Source: Typha latifolia
Lineage: Eukaryota; Streptophyta; Magnoliopsida; Poales; Typhaceae
DNA: 64,000 bases
Assembly (NCBI GenBank): GCA_019914945.1
Contig: CM034110.1
Coordinates: 9,441,808 to 9,505,807 of the forward strand
Reading direction: 5' to 3'
Shown here one piece after another: positions 34,301 to 46,395 of the stretch (positions are counted from its first letter, which is position 1; the number at the start of each line of letters is the position of its first letter). Below the pieces are notes generated by a model. The model saw only the letters and a list, made by a program, of their open reading frames with translations. It was not told the origin of the DNA and ran no database searches. The translations under genes and the position numbers were made by a program.

Positions 34301-34594
34301 AGGGAAGGGCGAAATCCAAAGCTTCTTTTGTCTCCACGCAATCCAATCCCTCTCTCCTCGTCGATTGCTCTCCTCTTTTGGGTTACCTTCCAAAGCTAAC
34401 CCTTTCCCTTCCTCTTCCCCTTTCCTGCCCACCGACCTCCGAAGCCCTCCTTTGTTCTTGCCACTTTCGACCCCCCCGCATGTTTTCTTTGATCTTTAGA
34501 CGATATCCTCTTCTGGGAATCTAGAAAGATCCGATCTTTTGAAGATTTCAGATGTTTTAATTGGTGGGCACCGCCTATTTCTCATGTTCCGCAG
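34301..34594 (+). other. ATG9: Probable noncoding first exon of ATG9
   Basis: A pyrimidine-rich, GC-richer stretch with CTCTC motifs ends at a good donor (CCGCAG|GTAATT, 34595) and lies 1.2 kb upstream of the ATG. Acceptor CAG at 35731-35733 would join it to the coding exon. Transcription start is not determined. Confidence 0.5.
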
Positions 34595-35733
34595 GTAATT
34601 AGCTGCTTGGTCGATTCGTGGTTCATGTTTTAGCGGAGTTTTCTTGTTGGTCTGGAAGAATATGCGATCCTTTTCTGGTCATGGGTTGTTGGGTATTTCT
34701 TGGTGCCTCTAGATTGTCTTCTTGGCGTGTGAATTGAATGTGGCGTTGTTTGGTTTAGTTTAGAGTTGTAACTGGGTGCGTTTATTATGATATTCCGTTA
34801 TGTTATGATCTCTCTATTTCAAGAAACGTTCGTGGTTTGTACTCTTTCGGGTAATCGGACTGTATCAATGGGCATCCTGCCGTGGAACTTGGAAGTTGGA
34901 ACCTCACCGTGGAATAGAATAGAAGAAACGAGTTCCGCATGAAAACAATCAGCTCTACAGCCTGTCCTGCTGGACTCTAGAGAGTTTCTACTTTGTCATT
35001 TTTGAGTATGTTAAACATAATTCAAAGGCATGCTCACTCAGGATTGAAGACGGTGCGCGCATGTTTTATGGTGACTGAGATTTCTTTTCCGTTGTCCATA
35101 TGTTGGAATGGAGATTCTTATACAGTTGTTTTTATTGCCACCAAATATAATCATGTCGTCAGCTATGATTTTCTGCTCTACCTGTAATTTTAGATTGATA
35201 TTGTAGCATGGAAAAGTTCATATTTAAGTTTACAGTTTCTATCTGTTTGTGGTAAGGGTAACTCCACCTGTGTGCACTTATTGTTTTATAGCTGATCCCA
35301 AATAGATGGGGGATGTGGCTTGGTTGATCTAACTCCCCCAATAAAGAGCTGAGAAATATGGTGCCACTGAGTATGATGGTATGAAATAATTGGCATTACA
35401 GAGGGTCTATTCCGCAATAAGGATAAGGCTGCATACATCTTTTCCTTCCCATACCCTCTGCTAGCAGAAGCAACGTGCACTGTGACTCCTCCTTTAGGGA
35501 AAATAAAGCTGAAAAATATGCCTGGATATGTTTTCTGTAAAAAATAGCAGTCATAATATTCTTTTTCCAGAATAAATTGCAGTTGCATATCTTTGAAGTT
35601 CTTCTGTCAAAAATCCCATCTTAATAGTCTATTTTCTTCATGTTTTTCTGAATCTGTGCTTTATGATTTTCAGTCATGTTTATCTATAACTTGTCTTATA
35701 TATTTGTTTATTCATCCTTTCCTTGTCATTCAG

Positions 35734-35791
35734 ATGATTGGATTGTGGGATGGATGAAGATCTTTTAGTTGGTCCAAGTTCTGTTGAATGA
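35734..35791 (+). promoter_or_regulatory. Two upstream ORFs in the ATG9 leader
   Basis: uORF1 is 35734-35757 (ATG ATT ... TGA, 7 codons). uORF2 is 35750-35791 (13 codons), and its TGA overlaps the main ATG as ATGA. Both would lie in the mRNA if the acceptor at 35733 is used. Confidence 0.5.
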
Positions 35792-38700
35792 TGACCTCTG
35801 CTCAAAAGGGTGCTTCTGCTCCCAAAATATTCAAATGGCAATGGAGAAATGAATCATCTCTAAATACTAAGTTGCTTACAGATGTTTCACCTGAGATAGA
35901 ACTGTCTGATTATCGAAGATTGCCAAGTTCAGGTAGTGAGAGCCCATCAGGACTTCTTAATTGTGAAAGCTTAAAGGGTGAACCAATCGCTGATTTAGAT
36001 ATATTCTTTGAAAGACTTTATGACTATTACTGTGAGAAAGGTCTATGGTGCATCATCACCAAATGGATAGTTGAGATCCTCACTGTAATTTTCATGGTAT
36101 GCTTTATTGGATTTTTCTTGTTATTTGTCGATTGGAATGCCGTACGCAATGCAAAGTGTGGAATGGATGCTGTTGAGTCAGGAGAGAAGCCTTGTGATCT
36201 GGCAAAGGAGGTCATTAAAAGTCATCCTTTAGTTCCATTCACATTTGTCAAAATGATAATTGTTGGCTCCATGTTTATATTGACTCTATATGGGCTTCTC
36301 AACTTCCTCAAATTCTTTATACAATTAAAAAACACACTAGGAGTTCGTCGCTTCTATTATAACAGGTAGTCTTCATATCTCCATGTATTCATGAGTATTT
36401 GTTTCTTAAGCTCTCAGCCAGCTGCAAATCATCTTATACCTGCCTGTTTTTTTTCCTAGTCTTAAGGTTACAGATCGTGAGATTCAAACAACACCATGGC
36501 CTAAAATTTTAGAAAAGGTTGTTCAGCTACAAGAATCGCAACAACTTTGTATTGTCAAGGATCTTTCTGAGCATGACGTGGTCATGAGAATAATGCGCAA
36601 GGAAAACTACTTGATTGGGATGCTTAACAAAGGTATATTTGCATTTCCAATTTCTTCTTGGGTTCCTGGAGCTGGGCCAACTGTCAGTACTGGAATAAAT
36701 GGAAGGACAAATCATTTGATATTCCCTAAGACTCTTGAATGGACATTAGACTGGTGCATATTTCAGAGCATGTTTGACAGGTAGCACTTTTTATCTTCTT
36801 ACCTTGTTATGCATTGGAGAAGGTTGATGAATTATCTAGCATAGCATGTAGTTTTTTTATTATGTAAGAAATTGTTGATGTGAGGGAACTTTTCATTGTG
36901 ACATTACTGAACTGTAATTTGACGTGTGGAAAAATAATTAAGTGTTTCTACCAGAAAAGATAATACTAAACTATTTGTGACAAATTTCTGTTAAGATATC
37001 TTGACAACATGATAGGAATATGGGATAACATAGGACATCTTTGTTGTTTGCACAACTTAATGGCAAAACATATTAAATTGTTTTGGCTAACCTGTCTGAA
37101 CAAGTTAGGATGAGTGATTTTATTGGAGTGTGTATGTGCTAGACAAAATATGAGAAAATTTAACTAGATATTGGTGGGCAGACAATTGTTTTGCTAAAGA
37201 CTGATCTATACTGGTTAAACTATACGTTTTACTTTTTGTACGAATGAATTAAAAGAATATCATAGTATCTAGTTCTCTACAATTGGAGCTCCTTGTCATA
37301 CAGTTCTGATATGGTGCAGTTAAGTCGTAATAATTAGAAATATCTGGCAGAGTCAAGCATAATACGTATATCAAAGTTAATTTTTTGATCTCTTACAGCG
37401 TAATATACAAAATAAAAAAATATACTACACTATCATATCATTGAAGATGCATTACTTACCTGCTTTGGTACCAATGTTTAAACTTTAAAGCAAAGCTGCT
37501 TGTTTCCTTTTGTTCTGTGTTAGTTGCAATTGCCTCTTCAAGTTCAAATTTTATCGTGGAAATTGATATATATATATATAGCTTGTTTTATCCCAACAAA
37601 ATTTGTACTGAAATAACTGTTAGAATCTTTTCGATGATATCTTGTCCTGAAAGTCCTATTTTACTTATCTCGGAGTCGATTTTATGAATCTTCTTGCTCT
37701 GATAATATTGATTTTTTTCCTTTGTGTTTTGCAGCAAATTTTGTGTCCGAAGGGATTTCTTAGCAAGCCCATTATTACTGAAAAAGAGACTTGTGTTCAT
37801 TGGAATAGTGATGCTTCTTCTATCACCATGTCTTGTGATCTTTATGTTGGTATATCTATTCCTAAGACATGCCGAACAATTTTACAATCACCCCAGCACT
37901 GCATCATCTCGAAGGTGGTCTAACTTGTCAAAGTGGATTTTAAGGGAATTCAACGAGGTATTTATTTTGTGGATGATTGAATTTATACGTTTACTTACCA
38001 GTTTATTTTGTATATTAGATCAATATTGGCATGAAGATTGTTTGTTTGCAGAGCTGAATTGTGCTATATGCATTTGCTATGCACTCATGAAACTTCTGCG
38101 TGCACTGTGCCATCTACATTTTTTATGCATTTGTAAAACTTCTGTGTGCTTTATAATTCTTTAGAAATTGATGATTTTTTTAATATTTTGCGTTGTAGAT
38201 TATTTTTGTTGTTGTTAACAGTGTAGACTTCAACTTAGCCGGCCTCATATTTGAGATCAAAAGGCTTCCTTATACGTTGTAGAAATATTGACTCTTCGCT
38301 ATTATCAGGAAATCAAATGCTTAATATGTCCATTTTAGTTAAGCATTGGATTTGACAGTTGATTTACTTAATTTATATTTTACGACTTGTTTCTACATGG
38401 CCTTGCTAGTTTTACTTGATTAAGATGTGTCACATCATGCGCATTTATCATACTGGACAGACTGAAATTTAACAAGTAAATGAACGTAGTTCATTATACA
38501 TATTTGGCTCTTTTTTTTCTGTACTAGCCATGTAATTGTTTTGTTGGCTTTCGAAATTCTGTTTAAATTTCGTGAGTAATCAGCTGTTTATTATATTTTC
38601 AACATTGTATTGAGAAGGGGTTTTAGATTTGTTGTTACACGTACTTTGAACTATTAAGAATTCTACATGCACAATATAATTTTACCGTTAATTGGTGATT

Positions 38701-41700
38701 TTGCTATTTAAGTAGAGACTAATGGAGGGAAGGTTCCATATAGCTGACTGTTGAAAGCTGGAGTAATTGCAAGTATGCAAATCATGCACAGAACCTTCTT
38801 AGAAAATGTTCAACCATAATAAGTACAATAGTTTGTGCAGGAATTCATACTTCAAAGAACATACTATTCCTTGAATGAGCCTTCTAATTAAGTTTGTTTA
38901 AACTTAAGAAACATCTTTTTATGAAGTAAATGCTTTTGAATTTGATTGTGAAAACTGGGAAACCTATCTTCTATCGGAATGAATGGGGAAGGTTCCTTTT
39001 AGCAGATTTAAGAGTTCCAAGATGGCAAGATCTCTATAGTACATACCTACATTATGTGTTAAACTTTCACATTGGAGGATAAGTATACATTTCATAACTA
39101 AATCTTTCTGTCCTCTTCTTTTTCGCTGCAGGTTGACCATTTGTTCAAACATCGGATTAACAACAGTGTTGTCCATGCTTCTAATTACTTGAAGCAGTTC
39201 CCATCTCCTCTAATCTCCATCATTGCCAAATTTATATCTTTTGTTTCTGGTGGCTTTGTTGCTATATTGATAATAATTGCATTTTTGGATGAATCTCTGC
39301 TAGAGGGCCACGTAAGTCTGTCAGTACTGTTTATCTGCCTTCTCATTTTCTTAATATATACATTTTATTTTTTTAAAAAACTTATATTAAATTACTTCTG
39401 AAGATTTTAGGCCGAAATTTGTTGTGGTATACTGCTGTTTTCGGAACAGTGACTGCTATAAGTCGAGCTGCTGTTGCTGATGAGCTTCAGGTCCTTGACC
39501 CAGGAGGCGCAATGTCCCTTGTTGTGCAGCAGACACATTATATTCCAAAAAGGTGGCGTGGGAAAGAAAATAGTGAGATAGTGCGAAGAGAATTTGAAAC
39601 CCTCTTTCAGGTAAACTTATTTGGCTGCTGCATTCTTTAGTTGCTCTTCTAGAAACATACTGTAAATATGTTTTTTCTTTTCCTAGTAGTCAGCATATCC
39701 CTAGTAAGGAGTCCTTCTCATGCACTGAGATGCAGCTGCCCGCGATGCCGCGACATGCTGGTGTAGCAAAGATCAGTACATCACATGTTGTAGGTGTGCC
39801 TCCAGGATGAAAAATCTCGGATTGTCTAACCTAGTTCATTAGTTCTTAAAGCGAACTGGTTAATGGAGAATCTTCAGAATGGCATTTGTGGCCCTCATCT
39901 TGTTATTGGATGCCCAAGCTTGAAAATGGTCATCTGGTATTATTGACACAAAATGTGACCTCAATAAGACTTAGATGTAGTGCAGCTTAAGGAGCTTCTT
40001 GATCTCAGATTTGATCCTTCAATTGGATGTTTATCATCACATGTTAAAATAGGTAAAAACAACTTGGAATAAAAATAATAATCAAATCTTATCTTAAAGC
40101 ATGGGATTGTTGGAATCTGGAGTAGTAGTATCATTTGGACTTCCTAGCTGATAAAAATCAACGAGAGCGGATCTAGGGTATATTCTCATACACTGTATAA
40201 GCTTGGGCTACTGATTTAAATGTGCCTAAAATGTAGTTCTGAAATATGCTTTATGGAGGTTAGTCCGTCTCTTGTTTGACATGGCCTTCTCCTAGATTTG
40301 CCATGATTTTTAAGCTTGTTGAACCATATTGTCAACCAGAGGATTTTGTGATGATTTACATGTTTTATGTTGAGTATTCTAATTATAGATTTTCTTTGCT
40401 AGTTGTTTTTTCAAGGTTTGAAAATTTTGCCAGTAATGATGCAATAATTTTGGCAATGCAGTATACTGGAATGATGCTACTAGAGGAGATGATCTCAATT
40501 CTCGTCACACCCTACTTACTTATATTTGTTGTGCCAAAGGTAAAATTCTGGAGCTAGTTGAACAAACCCTATTCAAGTTTCTAGGCCTCCATGTAACTGT
40601 GTGCATCTTTTCAGCGTGTGGATGATATCTTGCATTTCATTTCGGACTTCACAGTATATGTTGAAGGAGTAGGTGATGTATGCAGGTCAGTGACTCACTT
40701 TCTGAGTTATTTGATTCCTTTTTTCCTAGAAGCCTTTATTTCTCACATTAGGTAATCTACGTGTGTAATTTGATGTAGCTTCTTACATTGTAGTTTAAGT
40801 CTGTTTGATTTTGAAAGACATGGAAACAAGAAATATGCTTCACCGTTTGATGTAGCTAAAAGCACAAGAAGTTCTCAAGGGAAAATGGAGAAATCGTTCC
40901 TAAGGTACTCGTAATTCTACTCAGTTATGCACAATTGCAGATCTTGTTTATAACTTCTCTCTCAGGTATAAGGAGATATCTATTAAAGCATTTGATAAAA
41001 TTTTTTTTTTTTAATCTCAACACAGCTTTCAGAGCACCTATCCATCCTGGGAACCAAATGCACCTGGTCGGCAATTCCTATCTAGTCTTCGAAAATTCAA
41101 GGAGGAAAAGATGCGCGGTGAAACTCACCAGGAATATTTGCCAGTTCGTGCATGGCAATGCACACCAGGTTTGAGGGGTCAAGGTGATCAAATAATCCGC
41201 AGATTTGTTTCAAGAGATGCCCCTTACAGCAGCGATGGCATTTATCCAGTGGGTTACAACTCAGGTTCCTTGTGGTTGATAAATAACGAGGAACGAACTC
41301 ACCCGTATCTGCTGGACTGGTATTACACATCTCCACCACTACATCCAATCGAGAATACAGATGGCTACCCTCTGTCACCTGAAGGAGCAGCTTCCAGGCC
41401 AGCCCGCGATATCTGGCCGCCGTTGAACAAACAACTATCTGAAATAGAGGAGGATGACATCTGGGAGCCTTGCTTTTCTGATCGACATCAAAGCCACTTA
41501 GAGGCTTCCACATCCAATGCTCTGCTGAGAGATGACGGTCTTCAGCAGCATGACTCGGGGCAGCAGCATGTCGAAAACAAGTGGTGGGCACGTCCCTCCC
41601 TGCAGCCATCCGAGCCCCATGCTAGCTTTCTCGAACCACCCCGCTTTGGCAATCAGAACTTAGGTCGCCACAACTTCAGTCATCATAGCGACGATGTATC

Positions 41701-41947
41701 AGAAAGCATGGAGGAACACGAGTGGAATGACAGCGTAGGGGACTTCGACCGGAGGAACCCTCGGTCGACTATGTCCAGGACAATGTACATGGATGACTCC
41801 GACAAAGATGAAGGGCTCAGTCTACATTTTGCTGACGAGCCTAGAAGGAACGAAGAACCAAGCGATCGTCGAATATCTGACATTTACGGCGATCCATTGG
41901 TCAGCCTTCCTGTAAGAATAATTCCTAGAAGCAATGATCCAATTTAA
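35788..41947 (+). CDS. ATG9: Autophagy-related protein 9 (ATG9)
   Basis: Core autophagy membrane protein; in other eukaryotes ATG9 sits on Golgi-derived vesicles, scrambles lipids and seeds the phagophore. Nine coding exons: 35788-36365, 36460-36780, 37735-37957, 39132-39311, 39404-39610, 40462-40539, 40615-40685, 40794-40904 and 41026-41947. They join in frame to 896 aa, close to the ~870 aa of known plant ATG9. Diagnostic blocks include IELSDYRRLPSSGSESPSGL near the N-terminus, DWNAVRNAKCGMDAVESGEK, IMRKENYLIGMLNKGI, NHLIFPKTLEWTLDW, FGTVTAISRAAVADE and YTGMMLLEEMISI. Several hydrophobic helices lie between about residues 90 and 500, and the last 300 residues are a hydrophilic tail. A noncoding leader exon probably ends near 34594 (donor GGTAATTAG), followed by an intron to 35733. 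Two short upstream ORFs precede the ATG. Confidence 0.95.
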
Positions 41948-42270
41948 GTACAACATAATCCACACACAAAGGTGCCACTCTATAAACAGTGGCCAATGCC
42001 AGGCCAGCTCTCTGGAAGGAATTTGTTATTCAATTGTACAGATTCATTACTATTAGCTTCTATTCTAATTTGTGTCTCTTCTGCTTGCTGGCTGGAAAGA
42101 TTGTTCTACTGTGTGCTTGTCCTTTTCTTAGGGTAACTTAATCTGCAAGCTTACTTTAATTTGCTATGATTAATCATCCTGAGATGCAGTTAACCTCTTG
42201 AGAGTACTAATTATAAAAGTCAAACTAGTGCAATTATAATATGCATTAATGTCCGACCCATATGAAAGCC

Positions 42271-42308
<38 letters not shown>

Positions 42309-42719
42309 TCCGAGCAATTATTACTCGGCCATTAATATTTTTTTTATCCGTGCATTTCCAAATTCAAAAGTTTTCGAACTTTTGGGCACCGCCAATTAAC
42401 CGCCCTCCATTATAGATGTGTGACTAAATCTACGGTCGGATTTGCGCGTGTGACGACAACCAACGGCCGATCAAATATTCAGATATGAAAGTTGTGCTGT
42501 CCACGACTCGCATGGGAGGTGGAAGGTGGGAAGTAGCAGACCGATGGCATTGATGTAAATGTGGTAGAGATCCAGGAGCATTTTACTTTAGCCTGCTCTG
42601 ACGCTTCTTTGGCTTTTTCCCGTCGTGCGCTTTAAATAAAGGATCGGAGCAGTCTCCTCGTTCCTCTAATACTAGATTCCAAACTTGAAGCCGTCTCCGG
42701 AGAAGGCGAGAGAGATCCC
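41948..42719. other. Spacer between ATG9 and the lesion-inducer gene
   Basis: Holds the ATG9 3' UTR, an (ATT)n microsatellite at 42273-42308 and the promoter of the next gene, with a TTTAAATAAA box near 42630. Confidence 0.6.
42273..42308. repeat. (ATT)n microsatellite
   Basis: Twelve ATT units without interruption. Confidence 0.92.
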
Positions 42720-42745
42720 TTTCTCTTCTCTTCTCTTCTCTTCTC
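42720..42745. repeat. (TTCTC)n microsatellite in the lesion-inducer leader
   Basis: Five pentamer units end 7 bp before the ATG. Confidence 0.9.
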
Positions 42746-42751
42746 GTGGAG

Positions 42752-45634
42752 ATGGGGTTCGTGTCTTTTGCTGGGAGAGTTCTCTTCGCGTCCGTCTTTC
42801 TCCTCTCCGCGTACCAGGAGTAAGCATTTCTCCGCGTCTCTTTGATATTTTTGTTGAGTGTCTTGTTAGATCTGGTGTTATTACTTGATGGAAATGTTCT
42901 CGAGAGTGTTTTGGTTGTGAAATCCGTGAGTTTTCTTGTGTTTTGGAGTTAGATTTGGGTTGTAGGATTTTGTCTTACCGCTACTTCTTTATCCGTGACG
43001 GCGTTTGGTTACCTATTTTAGAGGCGTAGGATGCGAAAATTTGCATTTTTTTTTGTCGGATCGGGGTATTGGTGGGTCTGTTCTGACGGAGAAGTGGGTT
43101 TAGTTGGGACTTTCGTGGGATCCGTTTGCACTTGACTACCCTGGATGTGTTTTAGCCCTGCGATATTAGTCGCTCGCTCATCTAATTTCGAATCTCGGTT
43201 AGGGTGGATTGGAATGCTGATAGAAAGACTTTTCTTAGGTTTGATCTATTGGACCGTCATACTAATTATATCTTTAAGCGTTCATGACTGATGCATTTTC
43301 AACTAGTAGTTCTTTTTTATATTAAGAGTCTGGATTAATTGTGGAACAAATAAGGTTATTATTTTCTGTTGCTGCAAGTTCTACCGGTCTATGGAAATTA
43401 GTGAAAAATAAATCAATCATATTACTTCAATCTATTTGGATCCCTTGTTTACTCAAGGTGACCTCAGTATAGAGCTTGAGTGCCTTGAAAGGATTTGATA
43501 TTTGATAGATGCAATGAAATTATATCATTTGGTGCCAGACAGCCAGATCCCCTAACTGATGGCGTCATGGTGTAGGACAGTGAAACTAGATATAAATGAG
43601 AAGATGGATAGAAGAGAATACAAGAAAAACGAAGTGTTCACACTCTGTTTGAGTTAAATCAATTTCAGAAAGCCAATCTTAATCACGTAAAACATAAGAC
43701 CTGTTTCAAACAATTCACTAACTGCAATCAAGCTGGATCTTTGTAGAGGTGAATTGTATCTTTGTAGAGGTGAAGATGGAGGACAGGGTACAAGACATGT
43801 CAGTGATTATTTCTTCACGTTTAAGTAGTATCTGTTATCACTGTTACTATTTCTAGGGTATTCCCATAAAAGGATATGCTGTTACCTCAGATATAGCACA
43901 GCCGTTATTCCAGCTTTGTGTAATGACCAGAAAGTAATAGAAAATAGAGTTACCAGTTAGCATTTTTCAGTTCATTTTGTTTAGAAGCCTTTATGTGTTT
44001 CCTAAAGCAATTAAGTCAATCTCAACTGAGAAGTTACTTATAATCCTTTTATATGAAAACTGAGTATAACCATGCCAGTTGCTGTCATTATCTGCTAGCA
44101 CATTTTATAATGGAACATAATGATCTTTAAGTTGGTAGATTTTCCCCTAGCAAAGGTTGGCCAAGATGACCATTACAAAAGCATGCGAATTCACATATAT
44201 TCATGAGAATGCAATTGTCGAGAAAGTCAGAAAGGTGGTTTTTGTTTCTTGTATTGTTCAATGCTAGATGTGAATTTGTTTATGTCAAGCATAATCTTAT
44301 TTGAAGTGCTTAATTTCAGACCTTTTAGGGTTGTTTATGACTTTTCATTTCCTTGAAATTATTTAAGTAGTAAGCATTCTGCTCCTGAAAATCTTATGAT
44401 TGGTATTACATATGTTTGTCGAGTATATGGCATCGGGAAATTTATCAGTTATGTCTTATGTTATGTTTATTGTGTCATTTTAGCTGATATTTTGTGTTCT
44501 GTGCAGGTTTAATGAATTTGGAGTTGATGGTGGGCCAGCAGCCAAGGCCCTCAGGCCAAAATTTAATATTTTCATGAAACATGTTACCTCTCATCTTGGG
44601 GTAGCGGTGCCAAATATTGAAGTGAGAATGAACATTCTTGTATTTTTATTTGAAAAATAGCTATCCAAGATTAACCACAGATAATCAAATAATACTTCTG
44701 TTGGTCTTCTTTCCTTTCTTTTGCAGATGAAACATGTTATTGCTGCTACCATTACTCTGAAAGGCCTTGGAGGTCTTCTGTTTATATTCAGCAGCTCCTT
44801 TGGAGCTTATCTCCTGGTAATCATATTTTACTAGGCATATTTTCATTAGTAAGCTAGATTGCATTTACTACAACATCATGCTCTGAGGGATCAAAAGTTT
44901 TTGGAAGTGTAATATTTATTATGACATCATAGTCAATGTTTCATGACTGTAATCTCAAACTGATAAAGTGGGACTAATGTGAAGGCAATGCATGTTTACT
45001 AAGTGAGTCTGTGGAGCATACAATCCTTAGTGTTTGGATGCATTTCCTGCTGAAGAATATAGTTCTATTGCTATAGTAGGTTATCTAAGAAAATTATAAC
45101 TTAGAAGGTCTTTTCTGGAGTTAATCTTCATATTAAAACAAAATGGCTTTTGAAGTTAAACAATTGTAGCTCATTTCTTATCTATCTAGTATTGTTTACT
45201 AATAAATCTTTAGTTCTCTTGTTGCAACATGAAGTCTGGAGTTTCCATAAACCAGTATATGCTGCAGAAAAGTACTGTAATCTCTAATTAAGAGAGCTAA
45301 TTTCCTTTTTGTGTGCTTTTGCAGCTGCTTTACCTTGCATTTATTACTCCTGTTGTATACGACTTCTACAACTATGACATTGAGAAATCAGAATTTGTGC
45401 AGCTCTTCGTCAAGTTCACACAGGTAGCTAGCATTTCGTGCCCCTTCTCGCCGTCTGCAACTATGTCAAACCTTTGGCCTCTAATTTTTTGTTATAATAG
45501 ATGAATATTGACCACAACAAATTTTGTTACAGAATTTGGCTCTCTTTGGTTCGCTGCTCTTCTTTTTAGGAATGAAGAACTCTATCCCCAAACGACAGCC
45601 CAAGAAAAAGGTGACGAAATCAAAGACAAATTGA
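42752..45634 (+). CDS. HR-like lesion-inducing protein (HR_lesion family)
   Basis: Small multi-pass membrane protein of 157 aa. Five exons: 42752-42819, 44507-44621, 44727-44816, 45325-45423 and 45533-45634, all GT-AG and in frame. Diagnostic features are MGFVSFAGRVLFASVFLLSA followed by YQEFNEFGVDGGPAAK, then LKGLGGLLFIFSSSFGAYLL, FITPVVYDFYNYD and a C-terminal basic tail. The length equals the family norm. There are three to four hydrophobic segments. Overexpression of family members in other plants gives hypersensitive-like cell death; the molecular activity is unknown. The first intron is long (1.7 kb), a common place for expression enhancement. A (TTCTC)n tract at 42720-42745 lies in the leader. 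Confidence 0.93.
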
Positions 45635-46395
45635 GCTTGCGGTGGCACCATTTTGGTTGGCAAGAGTTCTGTACTGAATTAATCTACAATGGTCATGTTA
45701 TTCTCGTTTCTTGGCCCCTGCGCTGGATTCTTTCTATATGTCTGAGATGCGAATGGCTGATTACATAACCATTTTGTATCACTATATAATATACTAGTGC
45801 TTTGGTTCATAAACTAAAGATTGGTTTTGTAGGTTAAAATCTCACTGCTTAAATGTCTTGCAACTTCATTTATTGGTAGCTTGAATTGTTTTTGGATTTT
45901 GAAACTTGCATCCGGTTCTTATTTTGTGGAGTTTCTAGTGGTGATAATGTGTATGGAAATATAATTATATTGTTTAGCAAGCACACTCCAATTAGAGGCC
46001 TGAGTGCTTGAGATCTCTGTGGATGGGCTTCCAGCATAGTCGAATGTGATACCTAGCAAATAAATATATTGGATTGAATAAGTTGTCCCGTTCGATTGCC
46101 TTTGGGCCTCTAAATATTTTCATCCAGACTGCATCTTGGCATTGCAAATAGCGCGCATTATGTAGGTGAAAACAAATCTCTGCCTTCCAAACACGTCAAG
46201 AAGAAAGCAAAGAAACAAACAATGGCAGCAACAAAATCTCCTTGATCATCGTATGATATAAATCAAGAAAATGCTACAATTTATTACCAAAAGAAAAAAA
46301 AAAGAAAAAGAAAGAGGTTACACATTTTATTCCCATAATTTCCTTCCAGTATGAGAAGAAATCCAAAGCCCCTCAAAAAACATAACCGGTTACGG
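45635..46395. other. Convergent spacer between the lesion-inducer gene and RAF1
   Basis: Contains the two 3' UTRs. No further gene recognised. A purine-rich A/AAAG run lies at 46285-46312. Confidence 0.55.
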
